Positions 1 through 8,473 of a DNA stretch of 42,074 bases are shown one piece after another. The notes under the pieces were generated by a model, which made no database searches, was not told the origin of the DNA, and worked only from the letters and a program-made list of their open reading frames with translations. The DNA is taken from the NCBI GenBank assembly GCA_016931075.1, contig JAFGFF010000268.1:1-42074 (forward strand), read 5' to 3'. Within the stretch, counting starts at the first letter, position 1, and each line of letters opens with the position of its first letter. This DNA comes from Pirellulales bacterium. Lineage in GTDB: Bacteria > Planctomycetota > Planctomycetia > Pirellulales > Thermoguttaceae. A program made the translations under genes and the position numbers.

Positions 1-1290
1 GACATGGGCTACGGCGACATCGAGCCCTTCGGATCGAAGAAGAATTCCACGCCGGAACTCTCGCGGATGGCCGACGAAGGGCTGAAGTTGACGTCGTTCT
101 ACGTCGCCGCGCCGCTTTGCTCCCCCTCCCGGGCCGCCCTGATGACTGGCTGCTATCCGAAGCGAGTCGGCCTGGGCCGAGGGTCCGGCCACGCGGTCCT
201 GTTCCCCGGCGATAAATTAGGATTGAACCCGAACGAAATCACCATCGCCGAGACGCTCAAGAAGGCCGGTTACGCCACCGGATGCTTCGGCAAGTGGCAC
301 CTGGGCGATCAGCCCCAGTTCCTGCCGACCGAGCAGGGCTTCGATACCTACTACGGCATTCCGTATTCGAACGACATGTGGCCGCCTCATAAGCGTTGGG
401 CTTTCCCCGTTCTGCCGGTCATGGAGGGCACGAAAGTCGTCGACCTGGTCAAGGACATGGACGACCAGGCGACGCTCTGCCGGCGGTTTACCGAGCAGGC
501 GGTCAAGTTCATCCACAAGCACAAAGACGAACCGTTTTTTGTCTACCTGCCGCACGCGTTCGTTCACTACCCGCGAAAGGCCAGCCCTCGGTTCATGGCC
601 AACGCCAAGACCGTCGAGGAGGCCCAGGTCGAGGAGGTCGACTGGAGCGTCGGTCAGATTCTCAAGGCCCTTCGCGAGGCGGGCGTGGCGGAGAATACGC
701 TGGTCTTGTTCACGTCCGACAACGGAGCGGCGGGCGGGCTCTCGAGCGGACCGCTTCGCGGTGGCAAGGGATCGGCCTACGAAGGCGGGCTTCGGGAGCC
801 GACACTCGTCTGGTGGCCCGGCACAATCAAGGCCGGCACGGTCAGCGACGAATTGACCACCGCGATGGACCTGATGCCCACGTTTGCCAAAATGGCGGGT
901 GCCGACGTGCCCCGCGATCGAGTCCTCGACGGCCGGGACATCGGCCCGGTGCTGCTTGGCAAGCCGGGCGCGAAGTCCCCGCACGACCGATTTTTCTACC
1001 ACCAGGGCAACAATCTCCGCGCGGTCCGCTCCGGGCCTTGGAAACTCTTTGTGTCGGGCGAGTTGTACAACCTGGACACCGATCTCGGCGAGAAGACGAA
1101 CGTCGCGGCCGATCACCCCAAAGTCGTCGCGAAGCTCCGCAAGATGCTCAAGGAGTTCCGTAGCGATGTAGCAAAGAACTCCCGCCCCGTCGGCCTGGCC
1201 AAGAAACCCCGCACTCTCGTGCCCCGCCCCGGAGTCGAGGGCGAAGAAGCCTATCTCCCGACGTTGACTGTCCCGCGACCGAAGCAGTGA
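1..1290 (+). CDS. Sulfatase (alkaline phosphatase superfamily), 5' end missing
   Basis: The frame is open from the first base and begins DMGYGD, the stretch normally found just after the signal peptide in sulfatases, so the true start lies upstream; about 429 residues are visible. The CSPSR motif at residues 40-44 is the CxPxR core in which Cys is converted to formylglycine by a sulfatase-maturating enzyme. GKWHLG near residue 98 and FTSDNGA near residue 238 are further family landmarks that line the metal and sulfate site. The family hydrolyses sulfate esters, in planctomycetes usually on sulfated polysaccharides, and is normally exported. The substrate cannot be read from the sequence. The stop is followed by a palindromic repeat and the next gene converges on it. 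Family assignment is secure. Confidence 0.93.
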   Translation, partial: DMGYGDIEPFGSKKNSTPELSRMADEGLKLTSFYVAAPLCSPSRAALMTGCYPKRVGLGRGSGHAVLFPGDKLGLNPNEITIAETLKKAGYATGCFGKWHLGDQPQFLPTEQGFDTYYGIPYSNDMWPPHKRWAFPVLPVMEGTKVVDLVKDMDDQATLCRRFTEQAVKFIHKHKDEPFFVYLPHAFVHYPRKASPRFMANAKTVEEAQVEEVDWSVGQILKALREAGVAENTLVLFTSDNGAAGGLSSGPLRGGKGSAYEGGLREPTLVWWPGTIKAGTVSDELTTAMDLMPTFAKMAGADVPRDRVLDGRDIGPVLLGKPGAKSPHDRFFYHQGNNLRAVRSGPWKLFVSGELYNLDTDLGEKTNVAADHPKVVAKLRKMLKEFRSDVAKNSRPVGLAKKPRTLVPRPGVEGEEAYLPTLTVPRPKQ

Positions 1291-1337
1291 ACATCTACCG
1301 GCAAGTGGCGCCAATTGAACACTGCATTGCCAACGCT

Positions 1338-1407
1338 CGGGTGCCATGGGCGGCTTGTCCGCCCTTGCCCGCGCCACAAGGGCGGACAAGCCGCCCATGG
1401 CACCCCG
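1338..1407. repeat. REPIN-like palindrome, GGGTGCCA-headed family
   Basis: Two inverted arms both start with GGGTGCCA. Each arm contains its own hairpin (GGGCGG-cttgt-CCGCCC). The element lies between the convergent ends of the sulfatase and the DUF1559 gene, where it could also act as a bidirectional terminator. Confidence 0.8.
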
Positions 1408-1424
1408 TGCGTGATTGGGGGATG

Positions 1425-2471
1425 TCAATAATCATCGAGTTCCACCGCCTGCCCGTCTCGGCCGTTGCCGAGACATAGGAAGACGTCCTTGTCGATATCG
1501 TACTTGACGGACCGCACCGAACCGTCGCAGAAGCAGGCGTTCATGGCGCCAGGGTGGGCGCTGCCGAACGCCCACAGAGGATCGGGGGTGAGGTTCGCGT
1601 CCTGATAGGGAGGCCGGTCGGTGAAACGTACGATGTCCCAGGTGTTGCCCAAGTACATCGATTCGTTATCGCCGAGGTCTTCCGTGACGATTTCATTCAC
1701 TTCGTAGTAATCTGGCCGGACGAATTTCTCGGCGCAATAGAGGGTCGACGAGGTGCCGTCGGTGAGTTCGCGTTGCTTTACCATGCTGGCCACGCCGACG
1801 ACTCCGTTGCAGAATTGGCTGACTGCCTTGAGCTTGGCCTGTCCGATGGGCGAATCGGCGTGGATGTAGCTCGTCGGATAGGTATAATCCCATTGAACCC
1901 CGCCGAGCCCTAGCTTGTTGGTGTATGTGATGTCCGAATACTCGGAACCCCCGTTGGCCGCGTAGTCGCTCAGGGCAACGCGTGTCAACGTGGCAGCGTT
2001 GCGGGGGGTCACGCTCTTGCTGGATGCGCCGGCGGAGACGACGGGATAGGGTTTCGATTCCCGACGGCTAGGGCAGTTGAACACCGGCAGCGGCGTGCCG
2101 CACATTTCGGCGGTCGCGGCGAGTTTCTCCGCGAAAGGAAGCCCTTTGGGTTGAGAGTACAGACTCTCCTGTTCCAAGTAGGGCAGCGCGTTGTAGATCC
2201 ATCCACCCGGCTGTTTCAGCCCGGTGCCGCGATCTGGATCGCCGATCCAGGCGTAGGACCAACCTCCGGCCGAGAAATGTCCCACCGCATCGTGCTGCAT
2301 GTGCGCCGCCAATCCAAGCTGCTTCAGGTGGTTCGCGCATTGAACGCGTCGGGCCGCCTCACGAGCAGCTTGGATGGCGGGCAACAACAAAGCGATCAGG
2401 ATGCCGATGATCGCAATGACGACCAGTAGCTCAACCAGAGTGAAGCCGAAACGCCGTGCTCCATGCGTCAT
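1425..2471 (-). CDS. DUF1559 domain protein with type IV prepilin-like N-terminus
   Basis: 348 residues. Residues about 7-30 form the prepilin-type methylation signal ([15 protein letters not shown]) followed by the hydrophobic helix and the [11 protein letters not shown] segment. The rest is the DUF1559 region, found almost only in planctomycetes and related phyla, ending in the typical [15 protein letters not shown] block. The start is ATG 2471, not the longer in-frame TTG further upstream, because GGAAGGAAG lies just before it and the prepilin signal then sits at the N-terminus as expected. The protein is probably membrane-anchored or assembled through a type II/IV pilus-like machinery. 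No specific function is established for the family. It precedes four PEP-CTERM genes on the same strand. Confidence 0.93.
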   Translation of the reverse strand: MTHGARRFGFTLVELLVVIAIIGILIALLLPAIQAAREAARRVQCANHLKQLGLAAHMQHDAVGHFSAGGWSYAWIGDPDRGTGLKQPGGWIYNALPYLEQESLYSQPKGLPFAEKLAATAEMCGTPLPVFNCPSRRESKPYPVVSAGASSKSVTPRNAATLTRVALSDYAANGGSEYSDITYTNKLGLGGVQWDYTYPTSYIHADSPIGQAKLKAVSQFCNGVVGVASMVKQRELTDGTSSTLYCAEKFVRPDYYEVNEIVTEDLGDNESMYLGNTWDIVRFTDRPPYQDANLTPDPLWAFGSAHPGAMNACFCDGSVRSVKYDIDKDVFLCLGNGRDGQAVELDDY

Positions 2472-2509
2472 TTTCACTTCCTTCCGGCGTGAACGTATAG
2501 GGCGAACAC

Positions 2510-3619
2510 TCATCTCCGTCGCCAGAGAAGAAACGCTAGTGCCGAAGAGAGCAGCAATGCCAATACGGAGGGCTCGGGCACAGTCGCGCCTTCGCCCGAG
2601 CTTGTCCAATTAGCTGCCAGGATCGACGCGTCCAGATCGTCTACCCATTTGTCTCCATTGAAATCGCCGTCCGTTTCGTCATAGCCGATATTGTATTTCA
2701 ACCAGTTGGCGGCCAATTTCCGGGCGTCCTCGGAGTCCACCACGTTGTCGCCGTTCGTGTCGCCGGGAAAGAGCTGGACCACGTCATTCCAGTGAGACGC
2801 TCCCTGGGCGAACACGTTCGCGCGGATTTGCGCCGAGCTGAGCGCCTCGTCCCAGAAAGCCACATCATCCAGCGGCAGATTGGCATACTGTCGCGTTGCC
2901 AGGGAGCCGAGATCGGCGCAGCCAATTTGCAATCGGTCCATCTCGGGATACATGCTCGGGGTGGGGACATCAATAACCGTGTCGCCCGTTCCGAAGACCT
3001 TGAACATCCCCATGACCGTGTTGACCTTATTCCCGTCCTGGTAGAGTTTCAGCATATTGATGCCCTCGATGTTTTCAACCGTCAAGGCCATATGGTGCCA
3101 CTGGTCCGCCTCCCAGGTCAACTGGGCCGAAGTGCCCAGATAGCCCGCGCCGGAATCGGCGCTTGCATAGAACGAAGCCACGCGGCCAGGCGTGTCCCAG
3201 ACATACCCGGTATTGAATTGGAATCTCGGGTAATAGGGATTACTGATGTCCCAAGAAAATACCGGGCGTCCTTTCAGTTCGTCGACGATCTTGTTATCCA
3301 CGTTTTTGACCCACATCGACAGTGTGTAGTCACCCGCCGGTCTCAGGTTGGCCACATACGCTGCCAAATCAGTCCAGACATCCCCCTGCATATCTAGCGC
3401 GGTGCCGAATTGTCCCGGGATGGAACGATTGAATGTGTTGAGTGGCATGTCTCCAATGATGGTGGCTTCATACAATTGCCCGTTGTAGCCAGACACCACA
3501 TCAGTCACGATGTTGTCGAAGGCACTGTCGTCCATTGTCCAATTCGCCACTAAGCCAGCATCGGCCGTACAGATTGCTAGCACCGAAACTATAAGAAACC
3601 AAAATGTACTGAATCGCAT
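2510..3619 (-). CDS. Secreted LamG-like protein with dockerin-type repeat and PEP-CTERM signal
   Basis: 369 residues: signal peptide (about 1-22), a concanavalin/LamG-like domain opening with VANWTMDD, a dockerin-type pair of calcium-binding repeats ([15 protein letters not shown] and [14 protein letters not shown]), then VPEPS, a hydrophobic helix and RRR, which is the PEP-CTERM/exosortase sorting signal. ATG 3619 is chosen over the upstream in-frame start because AAGGGAG lies just before it. The LamG domain suggests carbohydrate binding at the cell surface. It is paralogous to the next gene upstream (3921-4841), which has the same LamG domain but no dockerin repeats. No catalytic domain is visible. 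Confidence 0.9.
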   Translation of the reverse strand: MRFSTFWFLIVSVLAICTADAGLVANWTMDDSAFDNIVTDVVSGYNGQLYEATIIGDMPLNTFNRSIPGQFGTALDMQGDVWTDLAAYVANLRPAGDYTLSMWVKNVDNKIVDELKGRPVFSWDISNPYYPRFQFNTGYVWDTPGRVASFYASADSGAGYLGTSAQLTWEADQWHHMALTVENIEGINMLKLYQDGNKVNTVMGMFKVFGTGDTVIDVPTPSMYPEMDRLQIGCADLGSLATRQYANLPLDDVAFWDEALSSAQIRANVFAQGASHWNDVVQLFPGDTNGDNVVDSEDARKLAANWLKYNIGYDETDGDFNGDKWVDDLDASILAANWTSSGEGATVPEPSVLALLLSSALAFLLWRRR

Positions 3620-3679
3620 CGCATTTCTCCCTTGCTGATGACGCGTCACCAGATGGCACGTTATCCTGTGCCGTGATTG

Positions 3680-3886
3680 TTAACGAGAATACAGTCCTTC
3701 CACGGGCGGCAGGCCCAATCGCTCATGGATTTCCCTTTGCCCGAAGCGATCGAGCCGCCGCCGTGGGGCACCCAACGGATCATCCGTATGGAATAAAACA
3801 CGTTGCCGACTTTCAATAAAAGCCAGCGAGCCGGGATGCTCCCCCCAAAGGTTGACGAGAACCCGGCCGTGGATGCGCACGCTCAT
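3680..3886 (-). pseudogene. Possible remnant of a metallo-beta-lactamase-fold protein
   Basis: This part of the 301-base spacer reads, on the minus strand, GEHPGSLAFIESRQRVLF followed by HTDD. That resembles the PGHTPGSxA...RVLFTGD segment of metallo-beta-lactamase-fold hydrolases, with the first Thr replaced. It lacks a start, the HxHxDH motif and the rest of the fold. If real it is a decayed fragment; chance similarity is possible. Confidence 0.25.
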
Positions 3887-3920
3887 CCACGGCGCCAATG
3901 ACACCGATAGGAATACGCCG

Positions 3921-4841
3921 TTAGCGCCGCCGACGGAATCGCAGCAATGCCAGCGCCCCAATAAACAATACGAGCGAACTCGGCTCGGGCACGGCCCAAC
4001 CTTGAACGCCGTGGTTTATCACGTTGGCGATTTGCTCTTCGGTCAACGCGCCTTCCCACAGGCCGACGTCGTCGATGGGCAGGTTGCCATACGAGGTAGA
4101 GCCCAGCGACCCGAGGTCGATGGCGCCGATGTGAACCTGGTCCAACACGGGATATGTGCCCGGAGTGGGGACGGGGATCGTAGCGTCGCCTGTCCCAAAG
4201 AGCTTGAACATGCCCATGACTTCCGCCACCTTGTCTCCGTCCTGGTAGATCTTCAGCACGTTCGTGCCTTCGACCTCTTCAACGGTTAAGGCGACGTGAT
4301 GCCACTGGTCCGCTTCCCATGTCGTCAATTGGGGTGAAGTGCCTAAATAGCCGGCGCCGGAACTGGCGCTTGCATGGAAGGAACTGATCCGGCCGAAGGT
4401 GTCCCAGACGTATCCACAAACGACTTGGAATCTCGGGTAGTAGGGATTGCTCGTGTCCCAAGAGAACACGGGGTGGCCTGCCTGTTGCGTTGCCAGGACG
4501 TTGTCGACATTCTTGACCCACAGGGACAGCGTGTAGTCCCCGGCCGGTTTCAGATTGGCGATATGGGCCGTCAGGTCGGCCCAGACCTGATTCTGGAGAT
4601 CCAAGGCCGTGCCGAACACCCCGGGGATGGAGACATCCTCGGTGTTCATGTTGACCTGATTAGCATGGTCGTTCTGATATAACGAACCGTCGTAAGAATG
4701 GCCCGACGAATCGAGCACCGTGTTGTCCGCCGCGTTGTCGTCCATCGCCCAGTGTCCCACGAGCGTTTCCCCCTGGGCCGCACTTGACAGGGCGAGCATC
4801 GTCACGGCAAGCATAAAAAGCCATGATTGTGTGAGTCGCAT
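3921..4841 (-). CDS. Secreted LamG-like protein with PEP-CTERM signal
   Basis: 306 residues: signal peptide (about 1-24), one LamG/concanavalin-like domain starting LVGHWAMDD, and a C-terminal VPEPSS, hydrophobic helix and RFRRRR, i.e. a PEP-CTERM signal for exosortase processing and surface attachment. ATG 4841 is preferred to the adjacent TTG because AAGGGAG sits upstream at normal spacing, exactly as in the paralogue at 2510-3619. The two proteins align along nearly the whole LamG domain (shared segments include PAGDYTLS and NPYYPRFQ), so they are tandem duplicates. This copy joins the LamG domain directly to the sorting signal with no dockerin repeats. Predicted role: surface carbohydrate binding or matrix protein. 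Confidence 0.9.
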   Translation of the reverse strand: MRLTQSWLFMLAVTMLALSSAAQGETLVGHWAMDDNAADNTVLDSSGHSYDGSLYQNDHANQVNMNTEDVSIPGVFGTALDLQNQVWADLTAHIANLKPAGDYTLSLWVKNVDNVLATQQAGHPVFSWDTSNPYYPRFQVVCGYVWDTFGRISSFHASASSGAGYLGTSPQLTTWEADQWHHVALTVEEVEGTNVLKIYQDGDKVAEVMGMFKLFGTGDATIPVPTPGTYPVLDQVHIGAIDLGSLGSTSYGNLPIDDVGLWEGALTEEQIANVINHGVQGWAVPEPSSLVLFIGALALLRFRRRR

Positions 4842-5263
4842 CAATTTTCTCCCTTGAAAAACGGAACCTCAAGCAAATGAAACCAGTTGCTGTCAATGCG
4901 TCTTCTCTAGCAATTCCGTTTTCTCTGCTCCAAGTTGCGAGTTGTATTATTTGTTCTAGTAGACCTCCTCTTTCTGGTGTTAAAGTCAAGAATAATTGAA
5001 TGTAAGGAAAGCTCACTCTGTTCCAAACTAGAAACGGAAGTCGTTCGGCATGGCTGCCGAGCATTCCCCATTCTTTACCTTGCGAGCCTCACCTACCTCT
5101 CCGGCCTGCCTATACTTTCGCTGTTCTCATCAATTCATGAACGGTTGCTCCTTTTTTGTCGTCTTTCTTCTGACTGACACGGGCACGCGCAAGCACGGCT
5201 TCTTCTCTCCGGCAAGTACTCTGTCGCGTGCGAGCACGTGCCCGCTTAGATGATTAATCTCTG
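4842..5263. other. AT-richer spacer with a stem-loop
   Basis: The 422-base spacer holds no gene I can support. Bases 4860-5170 are clearly more AT-rich than the genes around them and should contain the promoter of the LamG gene to the left. The left part of the terminator-like palindrome of the next gene lies at 5180-5244. Confidence 0.5.
5180..5244 (-). terminator. Imperfect inverted repeat downstream of the discoidin/dockerin gene
   Basis: The arms CGGGCACG..GCACG and CGTGC..CGTGCCCG flank a loop of about 29 bases, directly after the stop of the minus-strand gene ending at 5264. The position suits a transcription terminator or mRNA 3' end. It lacks the GTAG or GGGTGCCA heads of the other palindromes. 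Confidence 0.45.
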
Positions 5264-6736
5264 CTAACGTCGGCGACGCAAAAGCAGTCCGCACGACAAA
5301 CCTAGCAACAGCACCAGTGTCGTCGGTTCTGGCACCCCGACTGGCGGTAGGGTATTGCCCCAATTGGCCGCCAGGATCGAGGCGTCTAGATCGTCGACGA
5401 TCCCGTCGTCGTTGAAATCGCCCTGTTCCCAGCCGACCCCGTCGCTGCGCAACCAGTTCTCTGCCAGGATACGAGCGTCAAACTCGTCGACCGTACCGCT
5501 GTTGTTGGCGTCGCCCGGGAAACGGACTATTTCGTAAAACCGGACTTCGTTAAGCCCCATTTGTCCCGCTGCGGCCCCATAGTTGGTCAATTGCGTCATG
5601 CGAACGTGAGTCGCCGTGACACCTCCGAAATCAACCGCCGTCTGATAGCCATACGTCCGGTACACCGTGTCATTCGGTTCTTCGGGTGCTTGGGCGAAGG
5701 TGTGCGTGCCCGGGTCCAGGCCGTTCGTGTCGGATAGAGCGGTCCAGAGGATGCCGTTGTCCGAATACTCCAGAATCACTTCCTTCGTGCCGGATGTACT
5801 GGTGCCAGAGGTGGCGGTGGCAAAGGTATAATTCCATACCAGCATTTCATCCAGCACATGCGAGCCCTGCAGGTCGAAGGTAATGGCCATGGGGGATCCA
5901 TCACCCGGCAGACAACAATACTGGCCGGCGCCGGAGATGGCCATCGCCGTGGGATCACCCACGCCCGCGCCGCCTTGATCGGTCATTCCCACGTTGTTGA
6001 CCATGTTGGTCGGTTCCGCGAAGTCACTTCCGTTCGTGGCGCCTGCCAGAAGCCGGCTCGGATCACTAAAGCTCACGCCCACATTGCCGATGAAGCCGTT
6101 GTAACCGGGGACATTGGCGCGGACGCGCATCTCGGTCATTCTCAGGTCGTCGTCAACATCAGGGACATCCACGGTATCCCGAATCCGAATATATCGAACT
6201 CCGGTCCATCCGCTGAGGTCGACGGTCCAAAACCGCGCGCCGTTGCCACTGTTCTCCGCCTGCAAAGTGGCGGTGGGGATTTCCATCGAGTAGAGCTCGC
6301 AATCCGTGGTGACGCCGGCTTCGAGATAGCAGCCCGTGAAATAGGGCGTCCAATTGCAGATGGGAAGGGTGCTTTTGGCGGGAAACAACTGAAGTGAGTT
6401 TAGGTCCAAGGTAACGCCGTCTTCCCCGGTCAGATCGATCCCCAGTGCGGCGTCAATGTTGGTGTTAACGTACATGAAGTTCTGGGGGGACTGATACCAA
6501 ATGTCGTCGTTGATTATGGGTTCCCCGGTCCACAAGTCACTACCTTCGGGATTGTAGATTTCATGGGGCTTGTAGTAGCAGGCGCCGGTACTACTACCCG
6601 CTCTAAAAATCTCCTTCATGTAGGCGACGTTCGTGTCGACGGAATCGACCGCCCGCGCCTCCCCGGTCCAGGCCACACATGCCGTAACCAAAACGGCCGC
6701 GACCAGTGTGATGGCTTTCCATTTCACACACATCAT
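5264..6736 (-). CDS. Secreted discoidin-like protein with dockerin-type repeats and PEP-CTERM signal
   Basis: 490 residues: signal peptide (about 1-30), an N-terminal beta-rich region, a discoidin (F5/8 type C)-like domain recognisable from GSHVLDEMLVWNY, EVILEYSDNGILW and GLNEVRFYE, then two dockerin-type repeats (PGDANNSGTVDEFDA, GDFNDDGIVDDLDA), then VPEPTT, a hydrophobic helix and RRRR. ATG 6736 is chosen because GGAGG lies eight bases upstream; an in-frame TTG further up would place that site inside the coding region. The discoidin fold usually binds glycans. Paralogue of 6965-8218. The product is predicted to be exported and processed by an exosortase that is not encoded here. Confidence 0.9.
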   Translation of the reverse strand: MMCVKWKAITLVAAVLVTACVAWTGEARAVDSVDTNVAYMKEIFRAGSSTGACYYKPHEIYNPEGSDLWTGEPIINDDIWYQSPQNFMYVNTNIDAALGIDLTGEDGVTLDLNSLQLFPAKSTLPICNWTPYFTGCYLEAGVTTDCELYSMEIPTATLQAENSGNGARFWTVDLSGWTGVRYIRIRDTVDVPDVDDDLRMTEMRVRANVPGYNGFIGNVGVSFSDPSRLLAGATNGSDFAEPTNMVNNVGMTDQGGAGVGDPTAMAISGAGQYCCLPGDGSPMAITFDLQGSHVLDEMLVWNYTFATATSGTSTSGTKEVILEYSDNGILWTALSDTNGLDPGTHTFAQAPEEPNDTVYRTYGYQTAVDFGGVTATHVRMTQLTNYGAAAGQMGLNEVRFYEIVRFPGDANNSGTVDEFDARILAENWLRSDGVGWEQGDFNDDGIVDDLDASILAANWGNTLPPVGVPEPTTLVLLLGLSCGLLLRRRR

Positions 6737-6905
6737 TGTTGGGTCCTCCAAATAGAGAAACGCGACTTAGCACGAATCGCGAGTCGAGAGCATCAAACGA
6801 ATAACAAACACACCCAGCCTCCCCCTCCTGGAAACTTCTCCCTGTCGCGCCAAGAGGTGTTCCCCCGACGGTCCAAATCATCCTCGGCGGGTTTTCAACG
6901 CTCCC

Positions 6906-6945
6906 GGAGGCGCCACTGCCGGCTTGTTCAGCAGTGGCGTCCTCC
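6906..6945. repeat. Single REP-like hairpin of the CACTGC...GCAGTG type
   Basis: CCACTGC and GCAGTGG flank a CGGCTTGTTCA loop. It has the same core as the arms of the palindrome at 33391-33471, but only one unit is present. It lies just past the stop of the minus-strand gene ending at 6965, so it may serve as terminator. Confidence 0.6.
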
Positions 6946-6964
6946 TTTCTTCCTACGACCTGTT

Positions 6965-8218
6965 TCAGCGTCGACGCCGGCCGACGAGGCACAACAGGCC
7001 CAGTCCGATCAGCCCAACGGAAGTGGACGGCTCAGGGACTTGATAAAACCGGACCTCGTTAAGACCAAAGGTTCCCGCCTCGCCCCCATAGTTGCTTAGT
7101 TGCGTCATGCGAACATTCGTCGCAGTGATGCCCTCGAAATCGACCGCCGTCTGGTAGTCATACATACGGTATTCGGTGTTGTTATATTCACCGAGCGGCG
7201 TGCTGGCGAACGTGTGGGTGCCCGGGTCCGTGCCGTTCGTGTCGTCCATCGTGGTCCAAGTAGTGCCGCCATCGTTTGAATACTCCAGCGTCACTTCCTT
7301 CGTGCTACGATTGTTCCAGGACACGGCGTTGGTGCCATTGCTATAGTTCCAAACGAGCATTTCATCCAACTCATGCGAGCCATGCAGGTCGAAGGTAACG
7401 ACGGCAGGAGCCCCAGAGCCATCATTAACGCTGCAATATTGGCCCGCGCTGCTGATGGACTTCGCCGTGGGAGAACCCACGCCCGCGCCGCCTTGATCGG
7501 TCATTCCCACGTTGTTGACCATGTTTTGCGGCTCCGCGAACTCAGCGCCATTTTCGTCGCCTGATAAGGCCCGGGCGTCATCATATCCCACGGTCACGTT
7601 GCCGATAAAATTGGCGTAACCGGGGACGTCGGCGCGGACGCGCATCTCAATCATTCTCAGGTCGTCGTCGACACCGGCGACGTCAACGGTGTCCCGAACC
7701 CGAATGTATCGCACATCGTTCCAGCCGGTGAGGTCGACAGTCCAAAACCGCTTGCCGTTGCCACCGTTCACCGCCTGCAAAGTGGCGGCGGGAATTTCCA
7801 TCGAGTAGTCGTCGCAATCGACCGTGTCGCCGGCCTCGATATAGCAACCTGTCAAATAGGGGTGCCAAGAGCAAACGGGAAGGACGACCTTGCCAGGAAA
7901 CAACTGAAGTGAGTTGAGGTCCAGTGTGACTCCTTCTTCCCCAGTCAGATCGATCCGGAAATAGGCATCCACGTTGCGATTGATGTACAGATAGTTCTCG
8001 GGAACTTGGTACCAGATGTCGTCCACCAGGACGGGTTCCCAGTTGCCCGCACCGTATATGTTCGTGGGCTGAAAATAGGCAGCCCCGCTTGGTGCATCCT
8101 GCACGGGTTTCATGTAGGCGACGTTCGTGTCGACCATTTCCGCCCGGACGATTCCGGTCCAGGAGGCGCATACAACAAGCGCAGCTCCCAGGATCAATCC
8201 CAGATGTTTCCACGTCAT
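6965..8218 (-). CDS. Secreted discoidin-like protein with PEP-CTERM signal
   Basis: 417 residues: signal peptide ending near residue 27 (VRAEM), the same N-terminal and discoidin-like domains as its neighbour 5264-6736 (for example NMVNNVGMTDQGGAGVG is identical in both), then VPEPSTS, a hydrophobic helix and GRRRR. The dockerin-type repeats of the neighbour are absent: GLNEVRFYQ runs straight into VPEP. ATG 8218 has GGAGG upstream, with the same leader layout as the paralogue. Probable surface-anchored glycan-binding protein; no enzymatic motif seen. The pair arose by tandem duplication and subsequent gain or loss of the dockerin module. Confidence 0.9.
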   Translation of the reverse strand: MTWKHLGLILGAALVVCASWTGIVRAEMVDTNVAYMKPVQDAPSGAAYFQPTNIYGAGNWEPVLVDDIWYQVPENYLYINRNVDAYFRIDLTGEEGVTLDLNSLQLFPGKVVLPVCSWHPYLTGCYIEAGDTVDCDDYSMEIPAATLQAVNGGNGKRFWTVDLTGWNDVRYIRVRDTVDVAGVDDDLRMIEMRVRADVPGYANFIGNVTVGYDDARALSGDENGAEFAEPQNMVNNVGMTDQGGAGVGSPTAKSISSAGQYCSVNDGSGAPAVVTFDLHGSHELDEMLVWNYSNGTNAVSWNNRSTKEVTLEYSNDGGTTWTTMDDTNGTDPGTHTFASTPLGEYNNTEYRMYDYQTAVDFEGITATNVRMTQLSNYGGEAGTFGLNEVRFYQVPEPSTSVGLIGLGLLCLVGRRRR

Positions 8219-8473
8219 AGTGGCATCCTCCAAAAAGTGGGGTGAAAGGGCCCTTTATTGATTCCTGCATAGTCAATGTTCGTACTTCACCGCCGATGGG
8301 CCGCTTCGTGGCCTGATCGGCTCTCCCGGTTAGCGGGAAACGTTCATTGGCAATGCGGACCTCAATAATTACAGGGCTTCGAACAAAAACCGGTTGCAAC
8401 ACATAACTCCCCACTTGCCGCTTGCCACTTCTCCGTGCCGACTACCCCTTGAGAATGATCCATCATTCTCCAT

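Noticed and set aside
217-1428. A 403-codon antisense frame over the first sulfatase
   Set aside because: The sulfatase on the other strand has all family motifs. The antisense text has none and its start lies in a palindrome.
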